From: Grifola frondosa
Taxonomy: Eukaryota > Basidiomycota > Agaricomycetes > Polyporales > Grifolaceae
Reading direction: 5' to 3'
DNA: 64,000 bases
Assembly (NCBI GenBank): GCA_001683735.1
Contig: LUGG01000020.1
Coordinates: forward strand, 434,001 to 498,000
Position 1 is the first letter of the stretch, and the number at the start of each line of letters is the position of its first letter. The notes beneath the pieces were generated by a model. The model ran no database searches and had not been told where the DNA came from. It saw nothing but the letters and a program-made list of their open reading frames with translations. The translations under genes were made by a program, and so were the position numbers. Below are positions 47,550 through 59,656 of the stretch, piece after piece.

Positions 47550-50500
47550 ATGCAGCGCGAACACGTTCGCAGAGGCTTCTCTATATACGTGTTTTTACTA
47601 CAATTTGTATTTTCGATGATGAGCATTGACATAGGATGGCGTTTCTACCAGTCACCAAAAGGTTGTTCTGGAGATTGACTTCTCTGGGAACTTATGGGTA
47701 TGTACCACCTCTCTGCGGTGAAGACGATTAATCATCGTCGTGTGCGATCCAAGGGATACACAGAGATTACTGTGGTGCCAACCAGCAAGGACCTCAAGAC
47801 CATTCATCTCCATTCGCGGCAGTGCAGTATGTTGTGGTCTTTCTCTTTGTCCTAACAATGCTCAGTCTGTTCCGCCGTAGCCATACATTCTGTGACCGTA
47901 GCTTCTCATCCTGCGGATTTCGTACATCAAGACCCCCTTTTGAGTCTCCACAATATCTCGAATCCTCAAGACTGCCACAATCATCCGGAGCTCAAGCGGA
48001 AGTTGTACTCCGCGTTGGCTGAAGGCGATGAGGGCGAGCTGTCAATTGCGATCCCGAAGGAGGTCTCTTTACGGCAGTCAGGCCACCATGCTGCCGCTGC
48101 CGGGATAGTAAGCGAAGGTAGGGCTCAACAGCTGCACGCTGTGGCATAATTGGTAACACCAGTGGTATTATCAGCCGCCACACCAGAACCTCAGACTCCG
48201 GGTCCCATGGCTCAGTCCACCCTACCTGTGCCAGAATTTGTTCCTATCACAGTCAACATCGTGTACAGCTTGCGGAATCCAGTTGATGGTATTCAGTTTG
48301 TTTTACCCACGGATGCATACCCTTTTGTAAGCTTATCTCCTGCGCTTAAGTCATTCGTTGACATGTCTTTCAGCGTGTACCGCATGTATATACCACTCCG
48401 TCTTCTCCCGACGCTGCCAGATGTTGGGTGCCCTGCATTGACAACTTCTTCGAAAAGTGCACGTGGGAATTCGAGTTCGTTGTTCCCAGGTACCTAGAAC
48501 AACGGGATGCTGTATCTGAGGATGATGATGAGCCTCGTGAAGGAGAGAATCCAACAGTGGTTGTGTGTAGTGGGGAGCTTGTCGAACAAGTACGTGTCAC
48601 ATTGCAATGATCCGTGGTATTTGGCACCTCTCAATATCTACTGTAGGTCTCACATCCATACAACTCAAGCAAGACAATATTCCTATTTACCCAGAGCACA
48701 CTCACGTCTGCTCAACATGTCGCATTCGCTGCGGGACCTTTTCATGTTCTTCCTATTCCCCCTGACCTCAGCACAGTCGAGGACGCGTCCGGCTCATCTC
48801 AACCGCTCATGCATGCATTCTGCCTACCGGGACACGAGTCTTTCCTCGTTCACTCCGTCTCTTTCATGCGCTCAGCAATGAGTTTTTATGTGACAGAGTT
48901 CGGATCGTACCCTTTCGGTTCTCACAAGTTGGTCTTCGTGGATGAGCTCCCGACGCAGCGCTTCGATGCCGCTACCCTATCTCTCGTGACCGTTGACCTA
49001 CTTCACGGAGACGACGCGATCGACCAAGTCTTCGAGACACGCCATTGTCTGAGCCATGCGCTGGCTTGTCAGTGGGTCGGGATTAACATCCAGCAGAAGA
49101 CCTGGTCGGATACCTGGTTGGTCAACGGACTAGGACTGTATATCGCTGGCTTGTTTATTCGCAAGCTCTTTGGAAACAACGAGTACAGGTTTCGGCTGAA
49201 GAAGGACATGGAACGCGTGCTCGAAATGGACAATGGATCGATGCCTCCCATGTGCCAGCCGCAGAACACAGAACCTCCCGATGTCTCCAATCTTCCTTTT
49301 ATCAACCTCAAGGCACCGCTTGTCCTTCATATTTTGGACCGCCGTCTCGGGAAGTCCGGCACGTCACTAGGCCTATCGCGTGTTCTTCCCAAGGTTTTCC
49401 TGTCAGCGATCAGTGGAGAGCTGCCGAACAATGCCATTTCTACTCATTCATTTCTGCGGACGTGCAGAAAGGTAAGTGGGATTGATCCGCGGGCCTTCGC
49501 GGAGCAGTGGATCTACGGGAGTGGCTGTCCTACGTTTGGTTTCTCCGCGACGTTCAATCGCAAGAAGATGGCTGTGGAGATTTCAATGCGCCAGGAAGCT
49601 CCAGCGTTCAAGGTGCACGAGAACAACGAGGTCATGAAGACGCTTATGAAACCCGTGCCTTTCTTCGAGGTGGGGTGTTTGTCTCGCTGAGTCATGTTAT
49701 TGTACTCATTTGCATGGCGGTGCAGGGCCAAATGACGATTCGTATTCACGAAGCTGATGGGACACCATACGAACACGTTCTGGATATTCGTAGCCCATTT
49801 AAGCGATACGAAGTGCCGTTTAACACGAAGTACAAACGTGTACGGCGGAATACGAAACGGTACTTGGCTCGCCAAGCTGCGGCTCAAGCAGCAGCAGAGG
49901 GCGATGCGGACGCGGCTGCGGCCATGGACATGATCGATATGGGCTTTGGGCTTGAGATCTGGGAGAAGGAGAAGGAACGCGAGAACTGGAAAGTTGCGGA
50001 CTGGACGGAAGAAGATGAACAGAATATGGCTGGACAAACCTACGAATGGATCCGCATTGATGCTGATTTCGAGTGGATCGCGGCTATTGCGTTCGACCAG
50101 AAAGACTATATGTGGGTCTCGCAGCTCCAGCGCGATCGGGACGTCGTCGCGCAGTATGAGGTGCGTTTTCATGCCCACGTGATTAAACGGGGGGCTGAAG
50201 TCAGTCTAGGCTATTTTGGTTTTATCAAAGATACCAAACGCTATCATATCGAGCACGTTGACAAAAACGATCCTGGTGTCGAATTACTACTATCGTATTC
50301 GTTGCGAGGCCGCTCAGGCGCTTGTTGCTGTAAGTCATTACAGTGGAGATTATACGATTGTTACCGATGTTTCTGATAGTGTGCAATACCACGTCTTGAG
50401 TGGCTTGGATTATTCCACCTCTTCAAGTTGTTTCTGCGGTACTGCTATGAGCCCGAAGACCAGAAGCAAGATCTGTTCACTCACACATACGTTCCGAGAC

Positions 50501-53500
50501 CTAACGATTTCAGCGACGTCTCAGAGTACTTCGTCCGGAAGGTGTGATATATGCGAGGCGTCAGTTGTATTCTTGCTGAATAACTATGATATGCGTCTAG
50601 AGCTTGTTGAAGGCGGTTTCAAGAGTTCGCTTTGAGAATGGCAAGACACCACCAATCATTCGACAGTTTTTGATCGATCAACTTCGGTATAACGACAATA
50701 CCTCCAATCCGGTGGGTTCGCATAGAATATTATATCGGGACTGGAATCTGATGTTTGTGTACGTCAGTATGCGGATGCTTTCTACATTTGTAGTATCATC
50801 TCTGCTCTAGGATGTGCCACTGTCTCTACTGTACCCCCAGAGCGCGGCGAGTTCATTGCGAATGACACCAATCCGGCGCAGGATGCCCAAGATGCAGACC
50901 TCTTGAAGCAAGCTTTGGCGGAAGTCGATCGCTATCGGAGCATGGATAGACTCATCCCTTCATACCACAACGTAGTCACTATAGCTGTAATCGAGGTATG
51001 TATCGTTGTATTGTTCTCAAGTAGTTTGCTACTGACTATGGCGCGTGCAGTTCCACCTTTTGCTCAGCTTGGCTAACCTCATTCCTCATGATCCTCGCAC
51101 ATTCTTCCCTCTGACTCGGTGTGTCTATATCAATGATTTGTACCATTTGCATTGTCTGACTGGCTACAGTGAGGGTAACTACACGCAGGTTCGGATGGCG
51201 GCATTCGACTTCCTGTTCCTGACCAAATGGTATACACCCAAGATCATGCGGTACATCTTGGCGGTCATGGCAAACGACTCTTCTCGCATCATTCGGAGGC
51301 ACGTCGCGCGGAGCGCGTGCCAGAGTCTTGCTCTGCTAGTCACGATGGGTGAGATGAGGACGCCGAAGGAGTCGGAATCGCTCATGATTGAAGAAGACGG
51401 CACCGCCACGGAGAAGGTAAAGGAAAACAAGAAGAGCGACATGGACCTCATGATCAAGGCCCTGAGGAAGGACCGGGAAGTTGGCAAGAACGAGGTCGTC
51501 CGGGAATTCCTCATGCCAATCGCCTTGTATGTGGCATCCATTTCTGTCTCCTGTATGGTGATGATAAATGTCTGCTACAGGGCTCCGGATGCCGACTGTG
51601 ACGTTCGCTGGTGTCTCTTGAAACTGGCAGACTTACTGATCCGTGGCGCGGAAGAAGCTCCTCCGAAAGTCACTATCCATCTGCCTCCTACCCCTGTTAC
51701 TGAAGTTCCACCACCTCTTCCTCCTGTCAAAGTTCCTTTGAAGGCTCAACGGTCTATCAAGTCCGGTGGGCTGCCTGTCAAGAATGCTCTCGCTTCCTTC
51801 ACCGTACCTCCAAAACTCAAGCTGTACCCAAGCAGTTCCCAAGTCGATCTGTCGACACGCACACCTGGGATTGCAACACCACTCTCTACCCAGGAGAAGC
51901 GCACTGCAGTTCCTCCGGTCACAAAAACGCTCAAGAGACAGCCAGAGAAGGAGAAGAAAGTCCCGAAGAACGTCCCGAAGGCGCAGTCCGGTGGAATGAG
52001 TCTGAACGATTTGCGGGCGTGCCGTAACGCTCTCAAGAAATTGCAAACAAACAAGCGTGCCGCGGTGTTCTTGCAGCCTGTGGATCCCGTACGAGATCGT
52101 GCACCCAAGTAAAACATACATTACGATCCGACAGCGACGCGTGCACTAATGCATTTCTTTGCAGTTACTTCGATATCATAAAGAATCCCATGGATCTCAG
52201 TACCATGAGCGCGAAGCTAGAGCAAGGACAATACAAGGATCGGTTTGCCTTCAACACCGACTTCCACCTCATGATCAGCAACGCGAAGCTATATAATCTC
52301 CCGAACAGCTTCGTACATAATGAGGCCCTTGCTCTAGAATCGTTCTTTGACAAGCGTAGGTCTTTCGTATTATCTAAGTTAAGATGTAAGCCCTAATCAT
52401 TGGAATTTAGAATGGGTCCGCATCAACAAGACCTTGGAAGCCGCCGACAAGGCGGCGCAGCCCCGCATGCCCCCTCCTCAATCCGTTGTCAGGGTTCCTC
52501 CTCCTGCGCCCGCGAAAGCCCCTACGCCTGCCGCGGCTTCTGTACCCACGATCAAGCTTAAAGTTGGTGGTGCGACGAACGGGACGACAACTCCCGCGGC
52601 AGCTTCCAAAGCTGCGACGCCGGCAGCAAAGCCCCCTCCGAAGCCCAAGGGCAGGAAGCCGAAGGAGCCGCAATTATCAGAGGTTCCTCCACCCCAGACA
52701 CCATTTATCGACGACGGATCTGCGGACCTGCTCGAGGAAGTTATTGCTATCGAACGGGAGAAAGACCAGGAACGACGGCACCATACTTTGGTCTCGCACA
52801 AGGAAAAGGAGCGGCCACACGTCTCCCCTCCCACGGACAAGGAGAAAGAGAAAGAAAGGCAGCTGCCAAAACTTGTCATTGGTAAACGCAAGAAACCATT
52901 GGTGGAGGGCGCAGAGGATGACATATTGGCTCTCGCTACTCCTGCCAAGAAGGAGCGATCGTCAGCACCTACTCCTGTTGCTGGGCCGTCTATTACTCCC
53001 CATTGGCGACACCCGTTGTAAAGAAGACGGAGACTCCGGCGCTCAAGACAAACGGGACTGGACCTCCAAAGGGCAAAGAGAGATCACAGAAGCCAGTCCC
53101 CGCTCCTTCTGCTCTTGAGCCTGTGGTTGAGGCAATACCTCGTCCCTCAATCAAAGGGAAAGAGAAAGAATTCCCCACTCCTACTGCCCCGCCTGTCTCT
53201 CCAGCGAAGCCGAAGAAGACACCAGTGCAAGCGACTCCGATCAATGAGAAGAAATGCAGAGACGTGCTGAAAGTCCTCACGAAACTTCCCGACGCCCGCA
53301 TATTCCTGAGACCCGTGGATCCCGTTTTGGATGGGTGCCCGACGTTAGTTCTATGGATACTCACTGACAATTATCTGGATTAACTAACTTCTATTTGTGC
53401 AGCTATTATGACGAGATTAAGCAGCCAATGGACTTCGGTACCATGACTGGGAAGCTAGGCGAGGGTAAATACTCCACGATGGAAGAGTTCGCCAAAGACG

Positions 53501-54080
53501 TGGGGCTGATCTTCAACAACTGTCGGACATTCAACCCACCCACCACGTATCCAGTGACTTGCGCAGATATGGTGGAAAGGGCTTTCAAGAAAGAATGGGT
53601 GAAAGTGATGGAGAAGAAACTGGCTTGGAACGAGAAGAGGAGTTTGCAAGGCGTCCTCAGCAAGCTCGTTGCAGATCCCATGTTAGTGATACCCAATCTG
53701 CTCTGCGTCAGTTTGCTGACTTGACCGCATTCAGATCATTCGTTTTCCGGGAGCCTGTCGATCCTGTCGCCTTGGGAATCCCCACATACTTCGACGTGAT
53801 TCCCCGTAGAGATGCACGCGATCTCAAGACGATAAGAACTAAATTGGACGCGGACAAGTACGACTCGATGGAGGCATTGGAAGCAGACATGGATCTGATG
53901 ATCAACAACGCGATGACGTTCAACGGAGCAGACTCTGAGGTCGGCCAGATTTCCGTGGTGGTGAGGAACAAGTATAAGGAGCTTCTATCTAATGTTAAGG
54001 CGGCGACGGGTGTGAAGAGGAAAGGCAGCAGCGACAAAGGGGGCACGCCTCAGCCTACGAAGAAGGTGAAGTTGGGATGA
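47550..54080 (+). CDS. TAF2: TAF2, TFIID subunit, fused to three C-terminal bromodomains
   Basis: Starts MQREHVRRGFSIY (47550-47588), joined to DGVSTSHQKVVLEIDFSGNL. The N-terminal 1,000 residues are the TAF2 aminopeptidase-like part: PSSPDAARCWVPCIDNFFEK, CTWEFEFVVPRYLEQ, FGSHKLVFVDELPTQRFDAA, LACQWVGINIQQKTWSDTWL, GSGCPTFGFSATFNRKKMAV, NYYYRIRCEAAQALVA, WYTPKIMRYILAVMANDSSR. The zinc HExxH of true M1 peptidases is replaced by HCLSH, so no peptidase activity is expected; TAF2 binds the Initiator DNA. After a Pro/Lys-rich linker come bromodomain 1 (about 52,000-52,430; FLQPVDPVRDRAPKYFDIIK, NAKLYN), bromodomain 2 (53,245-53,620; FLRPVDPVLDGCPTYYDEIK, NCRTFN) and bromodomain 3 (53,640-53,990; FREPVDPVALGIPTYFDVIP, NAMTFN, but with RRDARDLKTI in place of the PMDL turn). 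The acetyl-lysine-binding Asn is kept in all three. The C-terminus is a basic tail ending KKVKLG. One base seems missing in a C run near 53,000 (ITPPLATPVVKK). Confidence 0.92.
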
Positions 54081-55295
54081 TTGTGCTGTTTATAATTGCT
54101 GTGATTGTACGTTTTGCAGTTGCTCGTTGTTCTGACTATGCAATGTACTATTAGCGTGGTATACAATATTGTCAAGTGGTTTGAGTATGTTTTCCCGAAT
54201 GCAAGTGGTTGAATGTAAGCGGAATTTGAAATGTATACAAATGCGAGTTGTGGCAACACGCTACGAATGACAACGGTAGTACTTGCTGTCTCTTGGGCCA
54301 TCGCTGTCAATATCCAGGTTTTTCCTTTGTCTTCTCCGCTCATTTACAGCTATGTCTACGATGCTACTCTCAACCTTGACTAATAAATCGGTTGCTTTGG
54401 ATTCGAAGAGGGGCATGATTGCATGGCTTTATACCCTGCTGCGTAGTATCCCCTCTCATTTACCACGACTCAGTATCTTCCTGGGAATGCCGAAGATGTC
54501 GGTCGTAGTTTCTCGAGGCATACTAGTACGACTGGTACCGGCACCATTTATGAATGCAAGCAGGCATGATGTCCGCTGTTGATTTCTCAGGCTTATCGCA
54601 TTACCACCGACCCGACAAGTCCTAAGTCTCATGAGCGGTGTCTCGTCCACGAGCCCTCTTGGCACATCGTGCCTGCTTTATGTGCCTTTGCAGAGAGCTT
54701 TCGAGACTATCCGTTCAGCAATCTACTTGGCTGCCCCTGTGTCGGCAGAAGTCCCATTGTACTATAGCTCGGGCGGCCATGTCCTGCAAGCAGCCTTCTC
54801 GGGGGCTCTCAAAGTCCCTCTCATTCTGTGAGGTCTCTGCTGACTGTTGGGGCGCACTTCCTTCGCCTGGTTGTGCCTTGTACCATGCGACTGCATACGA
54901 CACATGTCGTTCCAGCGGACTACAGCCACTGTGATATGCCTCTCTGGATCCCCGCTCGAACTAAATAAAGCTCATCAAGGACAGTTTTCGACGCTGCCAT
55001 AGAGGACTAGTTCGGCGGCGTACATCCTGCTGATCCACAACGTCTGTTGTCACTGATATATTTTTAATACATTTCAGGACATCTATCCCCGCGGATTTGT
55101 TTAAGAATCTCAACACCTCAATCCGCTGATCATCAAAATTCTACTGCACCATTAGATAGTGCAACGTTGGGGCTAGACATTAGCCTTGATGCCTTCTCTG
55201 CATCTGTCAGTCGGCCTAGTCTCCTGAGATGCAGCTAGATAAAAAGGTCAGTGGTGCTCGAGGTATCTGCACCGTCTTTGCGACCGCCACATACG
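54081..55295. other. Intergenic, 1.2 kb
   Basis: 3' flank of TAF2 and promoter side of the priA-like gene. Open frames of up to about 99 codons lack splice support or a recognised family. A TATA-like element (AGATAAAAAGG, about 55,237-55,247) lies some 50 bases before the priA-like start. Confidence 0.4.
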
Positions 55296-56409
55296 ATGCG
55301 CATCCCATTTGTCGTGCTTGCAGCGTTTGCCTCTTTTTTCCCGCTGATGTCAGCTCGTGTCTTCAAGGAACACTTCAGTCGTGGTACCTCCGACGTCTGT
55401 GCTGATGTAGATGCTGAGTTAGTTATCCCTGGTCTACTGGGCACCCCGCCCTTCCCAATCGGCATTTTGGGTGTGTTCAATCCTCATTCTGGACGGCATA
55501 ATCATCATGAATGACTGACTTATCTCACTACTTGTAGACTTATGTCTTTGTTTGTCAGGCATCCCAGCTCTGATGGCCACAAACCCGCTGGTAATCACAG
55601 TTCGTGTTGTATTTTTATATGCACGAAATTCATCTCAACTTACCACTTCACGACGACTACTCGATAGGCCACTGCTCTCGATGGTCAAACTGCAATAAAA
55701 GCGGTACTCACTGATATGGTTGGTGCATATGAATTCGCCCTTGGCTACCTGATGTCAGTGTATTCTGGGATAGGTCAACTCCGCCAAGGACCACGAGACC
55801 TGCTCCTACCCCGACAACGCAGACGCGTCGTGCATCAAGGGAAACCCGTGCGGCTTCTCCTGCACGAACGGGTTTACGCCCCAGCCCGCGTCAAAGCCAA
55901 CTGATTGCGTCTGCAACGCGCCCAACAAAGTCTGCAACGGCGTCTGCGGGAACTTCAAGTCCTGCCCGAGCGGCAAGCTCAAGCGGCGGGAGGTCGACTT
56001 GCACAAACGCGCGACGTGCGCTAAGGGCCTCACCGCGTGCGGTGTATATGGGTGGACGAGCGCGCGCTCGACGGAAGTTTGGGAGTGCATCGACACTACT
56101 TCGGACCTCGAGAGCTGTGAGTCACTACTTTTCCGCCCCTGTTGAGCACCAATTTCAATCATTACTCTAGGCGGTGGATGCGCGATTCCTCTGGGATCAG
56201 CGCCCGCTCAGGGCATCGACTGCACGGCCATCCCTGGTGTGGCAGATGTGTCGTGCAACGCCGGCTCGTGTCTCGTCAACCGCTGCTTGCCCGGTTACCT
56301 GCTGTCCAGTGATGGCACTTTTTGTCTGCGCGCTCACGCGATGATGCAGGCTGAAGGGGACCTTCCTGCCGCCGCGTATGGGCTGGAGCATGTTCCTTTG
56401 AAGGCCTGA
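55296..56409 (+). CDS. Secreted cysteine-rich protein, priA/CPL1-like
   Basis: Signal peptide MRIPFVVLAAFASFFPLMSA, then VCADVDAELVIPGLLG; after introns, DLCLCLSGIPALMATNP and TAIKAVLTDMINSAKDHETC. The Cys-rich region has CSYPDNADASCIKGNPCGFS, CTNGFTPQPASKPTDCVCNA, PNKVCNGVCGNFKSCPSGKL, a KRREVDLHKR dibasic segment, CAKGLTACGVYGW and a C-terminal C-G-G-C, C-T, C-N-A-G-S-C, C-L-P-G-Y block. The layout matches the fruiting-associated priA proteins of mushrooms and the CPL1 domain of Cryptococcus. The KR sites suggest Kex2 processing (inference). The protein is expected at the cell surface or outside; some relatives act in cell-wall or host interaction, but its role here is open. About four exons; the junctions around 55,466-55,540 and 55,601-55,668 are less certain. 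Confidence 0.82.
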
Positions 56410-56733
56410 GCTGGGAGGTCGCAGCCGTGATGTATGATGTTCTCGAAGAGGTTCCGTGTTTCCTACTATGTACAGTAGATGTATTGAGTCGCCGCGAGCA
56501 AGTCGAAGACCTGGAATATAAAGTTGCTCCCCAGGCCCATTATGAAACAGTTCGAGCGCCAAACGCAACTTCAACTTCCGCCACAACTTGACTTGTGGCA
56601 GGCTTTGCTTATGTTTCAATGCAACTGGCTTGTGTAGAGGCCTCTGTACAATACCCGAACGACAAGTGTTCTGTCAAGTCCTCAACGGGAAGCCTGGTAG
56701 CGTGACACTCCCAAGGGTCACCATCGAGCAGGG

Positions 56734-57405
56734 ATGACCACCAATGGTGCTGCTCCTTCAGCAGGAGGTAATGCGAATGGCAATACGGCAGCGAGAGACA
56801 TAGACCCTATATGGATGTCAAGCCGTACAGCAAGGCAGATATATGCGTTGGGAGAGGTCGAGAAGGTTAGAGTGCGCGTTCCGTTCACACATGCATATGC
56901 TCAGTCTCGCCTCCAGGATATTAGCCGTCTACTCTCTCTAGCAGCATCATCCATCTCGTTGTTGACCCTCCCTCAAACAGACGGGCCGGATGATAATTTG
57001 CCGCAGGGGGAGGAGAGGTCTGAACAGTTTGTGCTCGAAGTGAGCGAGTATTTTGAGCGACTCGATGTACGTGTGTTGCTGCGTCTCAGAGGATTGTGGA
57101 CCAGACCAAAAGTATATGCACAGGCAATTCATATCGCGATGCGTTCCTCATTGGCCCATATTCGACAGTCCAGAATCGCTCCTTCGGCAATCAACGCGCC
57201 CGCTCCAGGGTTCATACCGCCGTCCATGGGAGTTGGGCTCCCATCGACGAATGGGAGTGCTGGGAAGGGTACCCGTGGCCTCCAGGAGGCGAGAGTAGAA
57301 CGAGATGCTTGGCAAGGCGTTTTGGACGCCTTGACGAGGTTGAAGGAGCAGAGGGATAAGGAGAACGCTGAGCGGAAAGAGGATGAAGAAGCTATGCGAG
57401 ATTGA
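56734..57405 (+). CDS. MED11: Mediator complex subunit 11
   Basis: Three exons. The first starts MTTNGAAPSAGGNANGNTAA and reaches SRTARQIYALGEVEK; an intron at about 56,866-56,917 leads to DISRLLSLAASSISLLTLPQ and SEQFVLEVSEYFERLD; an intron at 57,067-57,120 leads to AIHIAMRSSLAHIRQSRIAP and a C-terminal helix ending in a charged tail (LKEQRDKENAERKEDEEAMR). The helical core (length, L-x-E-V-x-x-Y-F-x-x-L-x-x-I) fits MED11, which pairs with MED22 in the Mediator head and contacts TFIIH. Reading through the introns keeps the frame open, so straight translation would be misleading. Good but not certain identity. Confidence 0.75.
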   Translation: MTTNGAAPSAGGNANGNTAARDIDPIWMSSRTARQIYALGEVEKVRVRVPFTHAYAQSRLQDISRLLSLAASSISLLTLPQTDGPDDNLPQGEERSEQFVLEVSEYFERLDVRVLLRLRGLWTRPKVYAQAIHIAMRSSLAHIRQSRIAPSAINAPAPGFIPPSMGVGLPSTNGSAGKGTRGLQEARVERDAWQGVLDALTRLKEQRDKENAERKEDEEAMRD

Positions 57406-57460
57406 ATGGTATACACTATATTCGCAAACTGGTACAACGCGCTTTTCGTAATGGTCTATT

Positions 57461-57961
57461 CTATATGCTAACCTCCTCGAGAGTTTCTTTTGCCTTCATC
57501 ATATCTTCGTCTTCTGCCAGCGCCGGATCCTTCTCTGCGGACAACTGGTGATGGCTCGTATCAGCGGATGGGGGCACTTTCGTATCTCTGCTAGACCTAC
57601 GATGATCTCGCGCAGCTCCTGAACGATGACGCCAAGGCGGCTTGCGGTGTCGGTGACCATCTTCGCCGACTCCTCCATCATCCGTCTCTACGCATGAAGT
57701 TAGACATAGCGTAAATTACACTGGAGTACGGGAGTCCAAGTTCGTACTGCATTGTTGATGTCCCAGTCTTCTGCGCCTGAGGCTCGAAAACCATCGAGCT
57801 TGCGCTTCAAATCCTCTTCTTCCCTTTGGTATGAGCGGTGTTCCTTATACAGTCTAGGAAGGTTATTGCGATCAGCAACACAGCTATCTTGCGCAGACTC
57901 ACCGTTTCGCGGAGCCTGACTTGATCTTGAGTTGTCGACGAATAGCTGCAGTGTCACTCAT
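57461..57961 (-). CDS. TBCA: Tubulin-folding cofactor A
   Basis: Four exons from MSDTAAIRRQLKIKSGSAKR (57,961) through LYKEHRSYQREEEDLKRKLD, GAEDWDINNA, RRMMEESAKMVTDTASRLGV, IVQELREII and a final exon with LSAEKDPALAEDEDMMKAKE ending EEVSI. All introns (48-60 bp) have standard borders. About 110 residues in a three-helix bundle, the usual size for TBCA (yeast Rbl2), which captures free beta-tubulin during folding in the cytosol. It converges on MED11 with only about 55 bp between stops. Confidence 0.9.
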
Positions 57962-58126
57962 TATTGTTGCAGGACTTGGTGTGAGCGGGTCTAAGTGCGT
58001 GGTGGTACAGAAAAGGTTTCGGAATACTTCCAGAATAGGAAAGTCACGTTGATTGCGCTGCTATTCAAGAACTAGAATACATATTCTACGCAGAACGGCG
58101 CAACTAGTACATACCTACTACATAAT

Positions 58127-59206
58127 TTAGTGTGATATCGGAAACTCATTTCCACTAGTGTTGAGTTGCTCCTCCAATAAGCCTTTGTAGTCCTGAAGTC
58201 CAATTAAGAGGTCGGGGGCGATCTCGAAGAACTCTCGCGCCTTCGCAGCCACTCGGCGCTTCAAAAGGGTATAAATTCGAAACTTGCTGTGTGAGAAGGA
58301 GACACTCACATCTAGTATCAACCTCCAAGCAGTATATCCTATGAAAACCTCCGGGCCTCTGTTGAATTTGGCTGGAATCCAGCCCAGAATCTCCGTAATC
58401 TGTTCGTTGAACTGCACGAGACACTTCACAATCTCATCGAACGACGGTTTCAGCGCAGCTTCGACGTTAGCCTCTGCACGCGCTCGGTTCTCGCATGTCG
58501 AAGTCGAAGCGAGCATTTCGCTGCGACGCTGGGTCTGAACATCTCGCTGAGTAAATCGCCAACTACGTATGTGCGGTGCCACTTACATGGGGCCGAAATT
58601 TGTCGTGCACGAACTGGAGAAACCGATCCATAAAATCCACGAGTAGGGCCTTGTATTCTTTCCAATTCTTCTCGAACTCCACGTTTGACTCGTAGCTCTC
58701 GGGGTGCTTTACAGCTGTCAATCTCTGAAACTCTCGCCAGGGTATATTTGCAAGGGCTGAGTCGAATGGCTGAGCGGCGTTCATCTCGCGGTAATACGCC
58801 GCGCTCTTGGTTATCTGACCAGTAGGTGTGATAATAGTAATGATGTGTCCTGACTCGTCATGGGCCAGCTCAAAGAGGTAGCCAGCGGGTAGGTAGTGGT
58901 TGATTCCTAGCAATAGATACGGGTTACTAGATAGCAGCACCGCATTTTTCTCCATGGCGTCTTGGTAGTTGACCACGACTCGACGTAGAACACACATGAG
59001 TCACGATGCAGAAAGTCAAAATGACTATCAAAGATAAAGCCGCATTATATGCAACTAGGATATCAACGTACTCACCGTTCGTTTCTGATGTCCAGCACAA
59101 GTGCGTACCATTGATATTCCTTGTCGCGCCTGTCTTTGAAACAGTCGATTACCATATCATACCAGGTCTCCCGAGAGATGGGGCGAAGCTCAGTTCTGCC
59201 GTCCAT
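58127..59206 (-). CDS. Unrecognised conserved-looking protein, exon structure uncertain
   Basis: Three coding-like blocks on the minus strand: 59,206-59,076 (MDGRTELRPISRETWYDMVI and CFKDRRDKEYQWYALVLDIR, ending before a GTGAGT donor); 58,997-58,585 (EKNAVLLSSNPYLLLGINHY, LFELAHDESGHIITIITPTG, SNVEFEKNWKEYKALLVDFM); and 58,552-58,127 (QRRSEMLASTSTCENRARAE, IVKCLVQFNEQITEILGWIP, ending NEFPISH). The second block carries an aromatic- and Lys-rich helical segment; no catalytic motif or membrane helix. The junction between the first two blocks could not be set without breaking frame, so the start may be elsewhere. I do not recognise the family. Confidence 0.5.
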
Positions 59207-59656
59207 CGAAATACGCTGGAAAGTTGTGGATTTAGATCTTGAGTGTCATAAAGAATTAGCACCGCCCGCCTTTGTTAACAGTTCGCACTGCCTTTGTTAA
59301 GGGTCCGTACGACAAAGATATTTGACCAGCTCGTATTTGAAATCCCCTTTGCGAGGACGTCGTGTTTGCCGTCTCGAGTATACCGCAGTGGATATAAGCT
59401 GCAAAAGTGTTCAGATGCTCTGGCGACGACAAACGGGAGAATTGTCAGCCTGAGGGCGACACTGTGACTATGATGGAAGTGTAACTCGTGCTCGGATACT
59501 AGAATGAATTTGTGACTTGTGACTTGAAGGGATGTCGGCATTTTTTCAAATTTCCTAATAATTAATTGCCAGAGATTATTAGTGTCCACGAACGACAGTG
59601 TTTCTGGACCCCTCCGAGCATGCGACTGGCGCCTAAAGACGACGCAATATCATTCT
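59207..59656. other. Intergenic
   Basis: No gene recognised. A minus-strand open frame of about 104 codons (59,275-59,589) has no similarity I can see, and in particular none to the HECT C-lobe that would be expected downstream of the next gene. Confidence 0.4.

Noticed and set aside
49513..50178. Minus-strand open frame of 221 codons opposite TAF2
   Set aside because: The plus strand here is the conserved TAF2 core; the opposite frame has no family features.
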